Source: Saccharopolyspora hordei (GTDB lineage Bacteria; Actinomycetota; Actinomycetes; Mycobacteriales; Pseudonocardiaceae). Taken from it: a DNA stretch of 64,000 nucleotides. The DNA is taken from contig NZ_JACCFJ010000001.1 of the NCBI RefSeq assembly GCF_013410345.1, positions 1,959,001 to 2,023,000 of the forward strand, read 5' to 3'. The position numbers and the translations under genes are program-made. Numbering within the stretch: the stretch's first letter is position 1; each line of letters starts with the position of its first letter. The notes under the pieces are model-generated. The model did no database searches. It was not told the origin of the DNA and worked only from the letters and a program-made list of their open reading frames with translations. This document shows, piece after piece, positions 43,075 through 51,957 of this stretch.

Positions 43075-44582
43075 GCAGCAACGGCACGCTCTACGGCGTG
43101 GGCCTCGGCCCCGGCGACCCGGAACTGGTGACGGTCAAGGCCGCCCGGCTGATCGAGCGGGCGGAGGTGATCGCCTACCACAGCGCCCGCCACGGTCGGA
43201 GCATCGCGCGGTCCGTCGCCGAGCCGTACCTGCGGCCCGGCCAGGTCGAGGAAGCCCTGGTCTACCCGGTGACCACGGAGACCACCGACCACCCGGGCGG
43301 CTACCAGGGCGCCATCGACGAGTTCTACGCCGAGTGCGCGGCCCGGCTCGCCGCGCACCTCGAAGCCGGGCGCGACGTGGTCCTGCTCGCCGAGGGCGAC
43401 CCGCTCTTCTACGGCTCGTACATGCACATGCACAAGCGGCTGTCCGGCCGCTTCCGCACCGAGGTGGTGCCCGGGATCACCTCCATCAGCGGCGCCTCGG
43501 CGGCGCTGGGACGGCCGCTGGCGGAGCGCGACGAGACCTTCACCGTGCTGCCGGGCACGCTCCCGCCGGACGCCCTCGCCGAGCGGCTCGCCGCGACCGA
43601 CGCCGCGGCGGTGCTCAAGCTGGGGCGCACCTTCGACGGCGTGCGGCAGGCGTTCGAGAAGGCCGGCCGGCTGGACGAGGCGTGGTACGTCGAACGCGCC
43701 ACCACCGACCGGCAGCGCTGCGCGCCGCTGGCGGAGGTCGACCCGGACGGCGTCCCGTACTTCTCCCTGGCGCTGCTGCCCGGACCGGCGGCCGCCACGG
43801 TCGAGGTCCAGGCGTCCGGGCCCGCTGCCGAACCCGCGGAGCGGGGCGAGGTCGTCGTGGTCGGCCTCGGGCCCGGCGGGCGGGAGTGGGTGACGCCGGA
43901 GGCCCAGGCCGCGCTCGCCGAGGCCGACGACCTGGTCGGCTACGCCCCCTACCTCGCGCGGGTCCCGGACAACCCGCGACAGCGCAAGCACGCCTCCGAC
44001 AACCGCGTCGAGGCCGAGCGCGCCGAGTTCGCGCTCGAACTGGCCCGCCGCGGCTCGAAGGTCGCGGTGGTCTCCTCCGGCGACCCGGGGGTGTTCGCGA
44101 TGGCCAGCGCGGTGCTGGAGGCCGCCGCGGAGCGCGCGGACGTGCCGGTGCGGGTGCTGCCCGGGATGACCGCGGCGCAGGCGGTGGCCAGCCGCGTCGG
44201 CGCGCCGCTGGGGCACGACTTCTGCGTGCTGTCGCTGTCCGACCGGCTCAAGCCGTGGGAGGTGATCGTCGACCGCCTGCGCGCGGCCGCCGCGGCCGAC
44301 CTGGTGATCGCGGTCTACAACCCCGCCTCGCGCAGCCGGACCTGGCAGGTCGACGCCGCGCGGGACGTGCTGCTGGAGCACCGCTCCCCGGACACGCCCG
44401 TCGTCATCGGGCGGGCCGTCGGCAGCGAGCGGGAGAGCGTCGAGGTGGTGCGGCTCGCCGACCTCGCCCAGTCCGACGTGGACATGCGGTGCCTGCTCAT
44501 CGTCGGGTCGTCCACCACCCAGCTCGCGCGCGGGGCGGACGGGCGCGACGTGGTGTTCACCCCGAGGCGCTACCCGGCGTGA
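43071..44582 (+). CDS. cobIJ: CobIJ fusion: precorrin-2 C20- and precorrin-3B C17-methyltransferase
   Basis: A 503-residue fusion of two SAM-dependent methyltransferases. Residues 1 to about 240 are CobI ([56 protein letters not shown]). Residues about 258 to 503 are CobJ ([65 protein letters not shown]). The same fusion occurs in mycobacteria. It provides the only CobI in the window and the second CobJ. Its 3' end overlaps the convergent cobK by 13 bases. Confidence 0.97.
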   Translation: MSSNGTLYGVGLGPGDPELVTVKAARLIERAEVIAYHSARHGRSIARSVAEPYLRPGQVEEALVYPVTTETTDHPGGYQGAIDEFYAECAARLAAHLEAGRDVVLLAEGDPLFYGSYMHMHKRLSGRFRTEVVPGITSISGASAALGRPLAERDETFTVLPGTLPPDALAERLAATDAAAVLKLGRTFDGVRQAFEKAGRLDEAWYVERATTDRQRCAPLAEVDPDGVPYFSLALLPGPAAATVEVQASGPAAEPAERGEVVVVGLGPGGREWVTPEAQAALAEADDLVGYAPYLARVPDNPRQRKHASDNRVEAERAEFALELARRGSKVAVVSSGDPGVFAMASAVLEAAAERADVPVRVLPGMTAAQAVASRVGAPLGHDFCVLSLSDRLKPWEVIVDRLRAAAAADLVIAVYNPASRSRTWQVDAARDVLLEHRSPDTPVVIGRAVGSERESVEVVRLADLAQSDVDMRCLLIVGSSTTQLARGADGRDVVFTPRRYPA

Positions 44583-45346
44583 TCGCGCAGCACGTCGTCG
44601 AGCCAGGCCACGGCCTGGTCGACGGTCCCGGCCGACGGCGCGTCCGGCTGGGGCGGGCGCTGCACCATCACCACCGGCAGCCCGAGCTCGCGGGCCGCGG
44701 TGAGCTTCGCGCTCGTCATCGACCCGCCGCTGTTCTTGCTGACCAGCACGTCGATGCGGTGCTCGCGCAGCAGCGCGAGCTCGTCGTCGACGCTGAACGG
44801 CCCGCGGGCCAGCAGCACCGACGTGCGCGGCGGCAGCGGCGGTTCGGGCGGGTCGACCGCGCGGACCAGGAAGTGCAGGTCGAGCTCGGCGAAGTGGGCC
44901 AGCCCCTGCCTGCCGGTGGTGAGGAACACCCGCTCGCCCAGCTCCGGCAGCAGCGCGGCGGCCGCGGGCATCGACGGCACCGGGCGCCAGTCGTCGCCCG
45001 GCCCGGGCTCCCAGGCGGGACGGCGCAGGACGAGCAGCGGGCACCCGGCGCGCCGGGCCGCCCGCACCGCGTTGTCGGTGATGGTCCGGGCGAACGGGTG
45101 GGTGGCGTCGACGACCGCGCGGACGCGCTCGCGCCGCAGCCAGTCGGCCAGCCCGTCGGCTCCGCCGAACCCGCCGACGCGCACGTCACCGGGCGGCAGC
45201 TGCGGCCGCCGCACCCGCCCGGCCAGCGACGAGGTGACGTGCAGACCGGGCCGCCCGGCGAGCTCCCGGGCCAGCGCCCGGGCTTCGCCGGTACCGCCGA
45301 GGATGAGCACGCGGGCCGTCGGACCCGCCCCGTTGGCGAACCGCAT
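44570..45346 (-). CDS. cobK: Precorrin-6X reductase CobK
   Basis: A 258-residue NADPH-dependent reductase giving dihydroprecorrin-6. Features are the Rossmann start RVLILGGTGEARALARELAG, VVDATHPFARTITDNAVRAAR, LLVLRRPAWEPG, VFLTTGRQGLAHF, and ISKNSGG-type DVLVSKNSGGSMTSAKLTAA. ATG 45346 has GGGAGA 9 bases upstream; ATG 45354 is an alternative. It is divergent from cbiD (87-base spacer) and convergent with cobIJ, so it is its own unit. Confidence 0.95.
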   Translation of the reverse strand: MRFANGAGPTARVLILGGTGEARALARELAGRPGLHVTSSLAGRVRRPQLPPGDVRVGGFGGADGLADWLRRERVRAVVDATHPFARTITDNAVRAARRAGCPLLVLRRPAWEPGPGDDWRPVPSMPAAAALLPELGERVFLTTGRQGLAHFAELDLHFLVRAVDPPEPPLPPRTSVLLARGPFSVDDELALLREHRIDVLVSKNSGGSMTSAKLTAARELGLPVVMVQRPPQPDAPSAGTVDQAVAWLDDVLRDHAG

Positions 45347-45433
45347 GAGGGGCATTCTCCCGGCAGGGGCGTCCGCGGAGGGCGGGCGGCCGGGCGCGCG
45401 GCACACTGGGCAGCAGGAGTTCGGAGGCGGACG

Positions 45434-46516
45434 ATGAGCGGACGAGAGGGGACCGGTCTGCGGTACGGCTGGACGACGGGGGCCTGCGCCACGGCGTCCA
45501 CGGCCGCCGCCTACACGGCGCTGCTGACCGGCACGTTCCCGGACCCGGTCGAGATCGTGCTGCCGAAGGGGCACCGCCCGGCCTTCGCGCTGGCCCGCGA
45601 ACGGCTGGGCGAGGGCTTCGCGATGGCGGGCGTGGTCAAGGACGCCGGCGACGACCCCGACGTGACGCACGGCGCCCTGGTGTCGGCGACGGTCCGCCAC
45701 GGCGAGCCGGGTTCGGGGGTGGTCTTCCGCGCCGGCGAAGGGGTGGGCACCATCACCAAGCCGGGCCTGCCGCTGCCCGTCGGCGAACCGGCGATCAACC
45801 CGGTGCCGCGGCAGATGGTGCGTGAGGTCGTGGCGCGCGTGGCCGCCGAGCACGGCGGCAGCGGTGACGTCGTCGTCGAGGTGTCGGTCGACGGCGGCGA
45901 GGAACTGGCGCGGCGCACCTGGAACCCGCGGCTGGGGATCCTCGGTGGACTGTCCATCTTGGGCACCACGGGCGTCGTGGTGCCGTACTCGTGCTCGGCG
46001 TGGATCGAGAGCATCCGCCGCGGCGTCGACGTGGCGCGCGCCGAGGGGCTGCAGCACGTCGCCGGGTGCACCGGGAGCACCTCGGAGCGGGTCGTCACCG
46101 AGCTCTACGACCTGCCCACCGAGGCGCTGCTGGACATGGGGGACTTCGCCGGTGCGGTGCTGAAGTACCTGCGCAGGCACCCGGTCCCGCGGCTCACCGT
46201 CGCCGGCGGCATCGGCAAGGTCTCCAAGCTCGCCGACGGCCACCTCGACCTGCACTCCAAGCGCTCCCAGGTCAACTTCGAGCTGCTCGCGTCGATCGCC
46301 CGCGACGCGGGCGCCGACGCCGAGCTGGTCACGCGGGTCACCGGGGCCAACACGGCCCTCGAAGCGCTGCAGCTGTGCACCGAGGCGGGCGTCCCGCTCG
46401 GCGACCTCATCGCCGACCGAGCGCGCGCGTTCTGCCTGGAGACCCTGCGCGGCGCCCCGATCTCCGTCGACGTCGTCGTCATCGACCGCGCAGGCACCAT
46501 CGTCGGCCGCTCGTGA
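45434..46516 (+). CDS. cbiD: Cobalt-precorrin-5B C1-methyltransferase CbiD
   Basis: A 360-residue enzyme. CbiD methylates C1 in the oxygen-independent pathway; many actinobacteria lacking CobF carry CbiD, and no CobF is seen here. Typical segments are the N-terminal GLRYGWTTGACATASTAAAY, KDAGDDPDVTHGA, GVGTITKPGLPLPVGEPAINPVPR, LGILGGLSILGTTGVVVPYS and LTVAGGIGKVSKLADGHLDLHS. ATG 45434 has GGAGG 6 bases upstream. Its stop codon lies inside the first unit of the 61-bp palindromic array (46511 onwards). Confidence 0.96.
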   Translation: MSGREGTGLRYGWTTGACATASTAAAYTALLTGTFPDPVEIVLPKGHRPAFALARERLGEGFAMAGVVKDAGDDPDVTHGALVSATVRHGEPGSGVVFRAGEGVGTITKPGLPLPVGEPAINPVPRQMVREVVARVAAEHGGSGDVVVEVSVDGGEELARRTWNPRLGILGGLSILGTTGVVVPYSCSAWIESIRRGVDVARAEGLQHVAGCTGSTSERVVTELYDLPTEALLDMGDFAGAVLKYLRRHPVPRLTVAGGIGKVSKLADGHLDLHSKRSQVNFELLASIARDAGADAELVTRVTGANTALEALQLCTEAGVPLGDLIADRARAFCLETLRGAPISVDVVVIDRAGTIVGRS

Positions 46517-46662
46517 GCGGACAAGCCACCCCCAGCCGGCGTTCGCGCTCACGACCCCAGCGGCGCGGTGGTCGTGAGTGGGCAGGCCGGTTCCAGCCGG
46601 TGTTCGCGCTCACGACCCCAGCGGCGCGGTGGTCGTGAGTGGGCAGGCCGGTTCCAGCCGGT
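46511..46662. repeat. Left part of a 61-bp-period palindromic tandem array (units 1, 2 and part of 3)
   Basis: Units start at about 46510, 46571 and 46632, exactly 61 bases apart. Each has a 46-base hairpin element (outer arms GTCGTGAGTG / CGCTCACGAC, inner CCGGTTCCAGCCGG) and a 15-base spacer (CCCAGCGGCGCGGTG). The third unit is broken at 46662 by the IS481-type element. The first unit is more divergent and contains the cbiD stop. Confidence 0.9.
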
Positions 46663-47949
46663 TGTCGTGTCTCAGGTCCTCATGGACGGTTGTGTCTCAT
46701 GACGTCGTGGACAGTTGTGGTGTGAGTCGTTGGTAGCGGACGCTGCGGTTGAGGGTCAGCGTCCGTACGACCGTGTCGTTGATCATGATGCTGACGCGGT
46801 CGCCTTGCCAGTGCAGGGTAGCGGTGTGTCCGGCCCATCGGCGGCCGATGACGATGGAGCAGTTGGAGAAGGCGACCACGCCGGTGCTGGTGACCGGGCG
46901 TTGAGTGGTCCCGGCCGGTGGCCGGGCGGCTTTAGTGGGGGTGGCTTTGGGGGTGGCGTGGTAGCGCTGCTGGGGTGTGTGGCCACCGATGCCTTGGTGG
47001 CGGCGGTTGTTGTACATCGCCCGGTACTGCTCCAGCAGCTGTTGTAGCTGCTCAAGGGTGGCCGGTGGGGGTTGTTTGGCCAGCCATCGGCGCAGGGTTT
47101 GGTGGCTGCGTTCGTCCTTGCCGCAGGTCTGGGGGTGGTAGGGGGTGGAGGCGATGGCCTGCACCCCGGTGGCGGCCAGGCGGCGTTCCAGCTCGGCCAT
47201 GCCGCCGCGGTGCCGGGCTGAGAACGCCAGCCCGTTGTCGGTGAGGATCTTCACCGGCACCCCGTAGCCGGCGAAGGCCTGCTGCAGCGCCGCCCAGGTC
47301 TCCTCACCGTTTTCGCTGGTGGCGGCGTAGGTGCCCACATCCAGCCGGGAATGATCGTCCAGAATCTGCAGGATGCAGACCTTCTCGCCACCGGCGAGGT
47401 AGAACTCCATCCCGTCGATCTGCCACAGCCCGTTGGGCTCGGCGTATTCGAACCGGCGCCGACAGCGGGGGCGTTTACGCGGCTGCGGCACCACGTGGCC
47501 TTCAGCGACCAGGATGCGGTGGATCGTGGCCCGCGAGGGCACCGGCACCACCCCGAGCTCTTCCAGCCGCCACCCGATCGAGATCGCCCCGTTGTCCCGG
47601 CCCTCCTCGGCCAGCTGTTTGCGGGCCCGCACGATCGCCTCCCGCACCCGCGGCGGGGTCGTCGTCGGCCGCCGCCGCGGGGCCGACGACCGGCGCAGGA
47701 ACCCCGCCGCCCCTTCCTTCCTGAACCGCGCGAGGTACTTGTAGAACACCGTCCGCGACACCCCGTGCTCGGCACAGAACCGCGAGATGTTCAGCTTCTC
47801 CCCGCCTGCCACCGCGGCCACCGCCGCGACCAGGTCCGGATCCATCGAAAACCCAGTTCCGCCCACCACTGATCATCATCAGCACCAGGCCAGCCAGTGT
47901 TCACGAGGTCCCGAAACACCAACTGTTCACGAGGTCCTGAGCAACAACA
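46663..47949 (-). mobile_element. IS481-family insertion sequence, 1287 bp
   Basis: The ends are imperfect terminal inverted repeats beginning TGT, identical at 23 of 30 positions (left end TGTCGTGTCTCAGG, right end inward TGTTGTTGCTCAGG). The element carries one transposase gene. A 16-base direct repeat GCCGGTTCCAGCCGGT flanks it on both sides (46647-46662 and 47950-47965). This fits a target-site duplication within the third palindromic unit, though the sequence also has internal repetition. IS481 elements usually duplicate up to about 15 bases, so the exact edge may shift by one or two. Confidence 0.9.
46697..47845 (-). CDS. IS481-family transposase
   Basis: A 382-residue DDE recombinase. 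The N-terminal helix-turn-helix is LNISRFCAEHGVSRTVFYKYLARFRKEG. The catalytic core has the first Asp in LWQIDGMEFY, the second in VKILTDNGLAFS, and the Glu in HPQTCGKDERSHQTLRRW. The C-terminal segment GHTPQQRYHATPKA and an SH3-like end (TGVVAFSNCSIVIGRRWAGH) are typical of longer IS481 members. ATG 47845 is chosen; the frame is open to GTG 47869. It is intact, with no frameshift, so the element may be active. Confidence 0.92.
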   Translation of the reverse strand: MDPDLVAAVAAVAGGEKLNISRFCAEHGVSRTVFYKYLARFRKEGAAGFLRRSSAPRRRPTTTPPRVREAIVRARKQLAEEGRDNGAISIGWRLEELGVVPVPSRATIHRILVAEGHVVPQPRKRPRCRRRFEYAEPNGLWQIDGMEFYLAGGEKVCILQILDDHSRLDVGTYAATSENGEETWAALQQAFAGYGVPVKILTDNGLAFSARHRGGMAELERRLAATGVQAIASTPYHPQTCGKDERSHQTLRRWLAKQPPPATLEQLQQLLEQYRAMYNNRRHQGIGGHTPQQRYHATPKATPTKAARPPAGTTQRPVTSTGVVAFSNCSIVIGRRWAGHTATLHWQGDRVSIMINDTVVRTLTLNRSVRYQRLTPQLSTTS

Positions 47950-48102
47950 GCCGGTTCCAGCCGGTGTTCGCGCTCACGACGTCGGGGGTGTGGTGGTCGT
48001 GAGTGGGCAGGCCGGTTCCAGCCGGCGTTCGCGCTCACGACCTCAGGGACGCGGTGGTCGTGAGTGGGCAGGCCGGTTCCAGCCGGTGTGTGCACTCACG
48101 AC
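47950..48102. repeat. Right part of the 61-bp-period palindromic array (rest of unit 3, units 4 and 5)
   Basis: The array resumes after the insertion sequence: the remainder of unit 3 ends at 47980, unit 4 is 47996-48041 and unit 5 is 48057-48102, again 61 bases apart. In unit 5 the right arm is CACTCACGAC, so the arms pair perfectly; the change compensates the G-T mismatch seen in units 2 to 4. It ends three bases before the cobM stop. Confidence 0.9.
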
Positions 48103-48105
48103 TGA

Positions 48106-48849
48106 TCAGTCGCGGCAGCGGTTCGGGGAGTAGAGGTGGCTGTCCGGGAACTCCGAGGCCGTCAGGACCTTCCCCACCACGACCACCGCGGTGCGCGTGA
48201 TGCCCGCGGCGCGGACCTGCTCGGCGATGCCGGACAGCGGGGCGCGGAGGATGACCTCGTCCGGGCGGCTGGCGTTGGCCACCACGGCCACCGGGCAGTC
48301 CGGGCCGTAGTGGGGCACGAGCTCGTCGACGAGCTGCTCGATGCGGTTCACCGCGAGGTGCAGCACCATCGTCGCGCGGCTCCGGCCGAGCGTGGCCAGG
48401 TCCTCGCCCTCCGGCATCGGGGTCGCGCGGGCCGAGGTGCGGGTGAGCACGACGGTCTGCCCCACCCCGGGCACGGTGAGCTCGCGGTTCAACGAGGCCG
48501 CCGCCGCGGCGAACGCCGGGACGCCCGGCACCACCTCGTAGGGGACGCCCGCGGCGTCGAGACGGCGCATCTGCTCGGCGACCGCGCTGAACACCGACGG
48601 GTCACCGGAGTGCAGCCGCGCCACGTCCAGTCCGGACTCGTGCGCGGCCAGCATCTCGGCGAGGATCTCGTCCAGGGTCAGCTTGGCGGTGTCCACCAGC
48701 TTGGCGCCCTCGGGGCAGTGCTCCAGCAGCTCCACCGGCACCAGGCTGCCCGCGTACAGGCACACCGGCGAGGACGCGATGACGTCGCGGCCCCGCACGG
48801 TGATCAGGTCCGCGGCACCCGGCCCGGCGCCCACGAAACGCACGGTCAT
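48106..48849 (-). CDS. cobM: Precorrin-4 C11-methyltransferase CobM, second copy (normal length)
   Basis: A 247-residue SAM-dependent methyltransferase: VRFVGAGPGAADLITVRGRD, VCLYAGSLVPVELLEHCP, RLHSGDPSVFSAVAEQM, VVPGVPAFAAAAASLNRELT, QTVVLTRTSARATPMPEGE and TRTAVVVVGKVL. The YAGSLV motif marks the common proteobacterial/mycobacterial type, whereas the first cobM has WSANVV. The ATG overlaps the cobL stop (ATGA), so cobL-cobM are coupled. It provides the same step as the tailed CobM at 25.7 kb. Confidence 0.96.
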   Translation of the reverse strand: MTVRFVGAGPGAADLITVRGRDVIASSPVCLYAGSLVPVELLEHCPEGAKLVDTAKLTLDEILAEMLAAHESGLDVARLHSGDPSVFSAVAEQMRRLDAAGVPYEVVPGVPAFAAAAASLNRELTVPGVGQTVVLTRTSARATPMPEGEDLATLGRSRATMVLHLAVNRIEQLVDELVPHYGPDCPVAVVANASRPDEVILRAPLSGIAEQVRAAGITRTAVVVVGKVLTASEFPDSHLYSPNRCRD

Positions 48850-50072
48850 CGCTTGTCCACCACCCACTGCGTCACCGGCCGCGCGGGCCGCCAGCCGGTG
48901 AAGCCACCGATCGGTGCCGCTCGCTCCACCGAGATCCGGACCAAGTCGCCGCCGACACGGCGCTGCCAGTCGGCCACCAACGCCTCCAATTCCAACGTGA
49001 CCGCGTTGACCACCAGGCGGCCGCCCGGGCGCAGCGCGGCCCAGCACGCCTCCAAGGCACCCGGTGCTGTTCCACCGCCCCCGACGAAGACGGCGTCGGG
49101 CTGCTCCAGGCCGTCCAGCGCGCGCGGCGCGGCTCCGGTGACCACCTGGAGCCCGGGAACGCCCAGCGCGCTCGCGTTCGCGACGATGCGCTGCGAGCGG
49201 TCCTCGCGGTGCTCGATCGCGATCGCCCGGCAGGACGGATCGCTGCGCATCCACTCGATCGCGATGCTACCGGCCCCCGCACCCACGTCCCACAGCAACT
49301 GCCGGGGCGCGGGCGCCAGCCGGGCGAGCGTGACGGCCCGCACCTCGCGCTTGGTCAGCTGCCCGTCGTGCTCGAAGGCGTCGTCCGGCAACCCCGGCGT
49401 GGTCGGCAGCGGGCGCGTCCCGGCGGCCGCCCGGCACTCGACGGCGATGACGTTCAACGCCGGCGCGACCGGCCGGTCCCAGTCGTCGGCGGTCGCGTCG
49501 ATGCGGTCCTCCTGCTCGCTGCCGAGGTCGGAGAGCACGGTCATGCTGCTCGGCCCGAACCCGCGCTCGCGCAGCAGCGCCGCGACCGCGCGCGGGGTGC
49601 TGCCGTCGGCGCTGAGCACGAGCAGCCGGTTCCCCGGCTGGACGCGGGTGTGCAACAGCTCCACCGGCCTGCCGACCAGGCTCACCACCGCGGTGTCCTG
49701 CACCGGCCAGCCCATCCGCGCGCACGCCAGCGACAGCGACGACGGGTGCGGGACGACCCGCACCCGGTCGGGGCCCAGCAGCGTCACCAGGGTGGCGCCG
49801 ATGCCGTAGAACATCGGGTCGCCGCTGGCCAGCACGCAGATCGACCGGTCGGCGTGCTCGGCGAGCAGGCCGGGCAGCGCCGGGAGCAGCGGGCTCGGCC
49901 ACACCACCCGGTGCCCGGGCGCGTCCGGGACCAGGTCCAGCTGGCGCGCACTGCCGAACAGCACGTCTGCGGAGTTCACGACGGTCCGGGCGTGCCGGGA
50001 CAGGCCCGCCGCACCGTCGGCGCCGATGCCGACGACGTGGACCAGCTCCGGCTCCTCCTGGGCAACGCTCAC
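48846..50072 (-). CDS. cobL: Precorrin-6Y C5,15-methyltransferase CobL, second copy
   Basis: A 408-residue bifunctional enzyme. The CbiE-type domain has HVVGIGADGAAGLSRHAR, LFGSARQLDLVP, VLASGDPMFYGIGATL and HPSSLSLACARMGWPVQD. The CbiT domain has LLWDVGAGAGSIAIEWMRSDPSC and DAVFVGGGGTAPGALEACW. Length and motifs are those of canonical CobL, as in mycobacteria. GTG 50072 is preceded by GAGGTGG. It forms a coupled operon with the second cobM, convergent with cbiD across the palindromic array. Confidence 0.96.
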   Translation of the reverse strand: MSVAQEEPELVHVVGIGADGAAGLSRHARTVVNSADVLFGSARQLDLVPDAPGHRVVWPSPLLPALPGLLAEHADRSICVLASGDPMFYGIGATLVTLLGPDRVRVVPHPSSLSLACARMGWPVQDTAVVSLVGRPVELLHTRVQPGNRLLVLSADGSTPRAVAALLRERGFGPSSMTVLSDLGSEQEDRIDATADDWDRPVAPALNVIAVECRAAAGTRPLPTTPGLPDDAFEHDGQLTKREVRAVTLARLAPAPRQLLWDVGAGAGSIAIEWMRSDPSCRAIAIEHREDRSQRIVANASALGVPGLQVVTGAAPRALDGLEQPDAVFVGGGGTAPGALEACWAALRPGGRLVVNAVTLELEALVADWQRRVGGDLVRISVERAAPIGGFTGWRPARPVTQWVVDKR

Positions 50073-50097
50073 GGCACCACCTCACCACGCCGGGCGG

Positions 50098-50499
50098 TCA
50101 GACGTTGCCGAGGACCTCCAGCACGGAGATCTCGATCACCACCCGGGACGGGTTCTCCCGCGGCTTCTTGTAGCGCTGCTCGTACCGGCGCTCGGCGTCG
50201 GCCACCGCCTCGGGGTCGTCGCGCACCACGGCCACGCCGCGCAGGGTGGACCAGCGCCGCCCGTCGACCTGGCAGACCGCGACCTGCGCGCCACTGGGCC
50301 CGGCCTTGCGGATCTGCCGCGCCTTGTGCGACCGGCCGGAGGTGATCACCCGCGCGGTCGCCGTCCCGACGTCCAGGGTCACCCCGACCGGCACCACGTG
50401 CGGCGTGCCGTCGGAGCGCACCGTGGTCAGCGTGCTCAGGTGGCGTTCCTGCCAGAACCGCAGGAATCCCTCACCCACGTCGGCCAGTGTGCGGCTCAC
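50098..50499 (-). CDS. PPOX-class (F420/flavin split-barrel) oxidoreductase
   Basis: A 133-residue split-barrel flavin- or F420-binding protein. Typical motifs are RHLSTLTTVRSDGTPHVVPVGV, ARVITSGRSHKARQIRK, VAVCQVDGRRWSTLRGVAVV and RRYEQRYKKPRENPSRVVIEI. Mycobacterial relatives use F420 as cofactor; the substrate is not known. GTG 50499 has GGAGG 9 bases upstream. It is 25 bases upstream of cobL on the same strand and could be its first operon gene, although no corrin role is known. Confidence 0.87.
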   Translation of the reverse strand: MSRTLADVGEGFLRFWQERHLSTLTTVRSDGTPHVVPVGVTLDVGTATARVITSGRSHKARQIRKAGPSGAQVAVCQVDGRRWSTLRGVAVVRDDPEAVADAERRYEQRYKKPRENPSRVVIEISVLEVLGNV

Positions 50500-50541
50500 C
50501 GGGTCCCTCCTCCTGGGGTCGTCGTAGCGGCCGCCCCATCG

Positions 50542-51957
50542 TCACCCGGCCCGGCGAGCACCGCCGCGCCGGGGCCGCCCGCGGCGACCGTCCGCGCGCG
50601 ACCCCTGGCCCTGGCGGCCGGTCCCGCGCTCCGGTGTGCGGGGGCGCGGCTGCGCCGGCGCGGTGAGCGGGACACCGCTGGGTTCGCGGGCTCCCGTGAC
50701 GCGGGCCAGTGCGGCGTCCCCGGGCCGCACCGACGTGGTCCTGGCCTTGACCCCGGCCTGCGCGGCCATCGTGCGGAAGGCCTCCCGCTGGTCCTCGGTG
50801 ACCAGGGTGACGACGGTGCCCGTGGCGCCCGCGCGGGCGGTCCGGCCGGCGCGGTGCAGGTAGTCCTTGGGATCGGCCGGGGGTTCGGCGTGGACGACGA
50901 GGCTCACGTCGTCGACGTGGATGCCGCGGGCTGCGACGTTGGTCGCCACCAGCGTCGTCGTCGCACCGCTGCGGAACTCCTCGAGGACGCGGGTGCGGGC
51001 GTTCTGCGCCTTGCCGCCGTGCAGCGCCCCGGCGGGGACCCCGGCCGCGCGCAGCTTCTTGGCCGTGCGGTCGGCGTGGTGCTTGGTGCGCACGAACAGG
51101 ATCGTGCGGCCCTCGCGGGCGGCGATGCGCGTGAGCACCGCCTGCTTGTCCGCCGCGGTCACCAGGAACTGGTGGTGCTCCATGCTGTCCACGCTGGCCG
51201 CAGGGGGTGCCAGCGAGTGCACCACCGGGTCGGTCATGTACCGGTCGACCAGCTTGTCGACGTCGCCGTCGAGGGTGGCGGAGAACAGCAGCCGCTGGCC
51301 GTCCGCGGGGACGAGGTCGAGCAGGGCGCGCACCTGCGGCAGGAAGCCCATGTCGGCCATCTGGTCGGCCTCGTCGAGCGCGGTGCGCTCCACTTCGGAC
51401 AGCACGCAGGTGCCCTGGCGGACGTGGTCGGCCAGCCGGCCGGGCGTCGCGACGAGGACGTCCACACCGCGCCGCAGCGTGTCGACCTGGCGGGTGAACG
51501 AGGTGCCGCCGACGACGTCCCGGACGTGGAGCCCGAGGGCCTTGGCCAGCGGGTTGAGCGCGTCGGTGACCTGGGTGGCCAGCTCGCGGGTGGGGACCAG
51601 CACGAGACCGCGCGGGTGCAGGGGGCGGGCGCTGCCCCGCTGCATCGCCAGCAGCGGCAGCCCGAACGCCAGCGTCTTGCCCGAGCCGGTCTGGCCGCGC
51701 CCGAGCACGTCGCGGCCGGTCAGCGCGTCGGGGATGGTGGCGGCCTGGATCGGGAAGGCCTCGACCATCCCGCGGTCGGCCAGCGCGCGCACCAGCCGGT
51801 CGGGCAACCCGAGGTCGGCGAACGGCGCCGGGTCGACCGCGGTCACCCCGACCTGGTCGAACAGGCTGCGCTTCGGCTGTTGCGGGGCGCGTTGGGGCCG
51901 GCGGCGGCGCGGTCGGCGGGACGAGCGCGCGGGCGTGGTGGACTGACTGAGTGGCAC
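50542..51957 (-). CDS. DEAD-box RNA helicase (RhlE-type)
   Basis: A 471-residue ATP-dependent RNA helicase. Motifs in order: Q motif (FADLGLPDRLVRAL, then FPIQAATIP), I GQTGSGKT, Ia PTRELA, Ib TPGRLA, II LDEADQM, III SAT, IV TILFVRTK, V ATNVAARGIHVDDV and VI HRAGRTARAG. An Arg-rich N-terminus and an Arg/Gly/Pro-rich C-terminus flank the core. GTG 51957 has GGGAG 5 bases upstream; a longer frame to 51984 is possible. It is likely involved in RNA remodelling, for example at low temperature. Upstream (51985-52155) there is an untranslated region without recognisable structure. Confidence 0.95.
   Translation of the reverse strand: MPLSQSTTPARSSRRPRRRRPQRAPQQPKRSLFDQVGVTAVDPAPFADLGLPDRLVRALADRGMVEAFPIQAATIPDALTGRDVLGRGQTGSGKTLAFGLPLLAMQRGSARPLHPRGLVLVPTRELATQVTDALNPLAKALGLHVRDVVGGTSFTRQVDTLRRGVDVLVATPGRLADHVRQGTCVLSEVERTALDEADQMADMGFLPQVRALLDLVPADGQRLLFSATLDGDVDKLVDRYMTDPVVHSLAPPAASVDSMEHHQFLVTAADKQAVLTRIAAREGRTILFVRTKHHADRTAKKLRAAGVPAGALHGGKAQNARTRVLEEFRSGATTTLVATNVAARGIHVDDVSLVVHAEPPADPKDYLHRAGRTARAGATGTVVTLVTEDQREAFRTMAAQAGVKARTTSVRPGDAALARVTGAREPSGVPLTAPAQPRPRTPERGTGRQGQGSRADGRRGRPRRGGARRAG

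Noticed and set aside
46511-48102. A CRISPR array, suggested by regular 61-base repeats
   Set aside because: The spacers are identical 15-base sequences instead of unique ones, the repeats are hairpins of 46 bases, and no cas genes are present.
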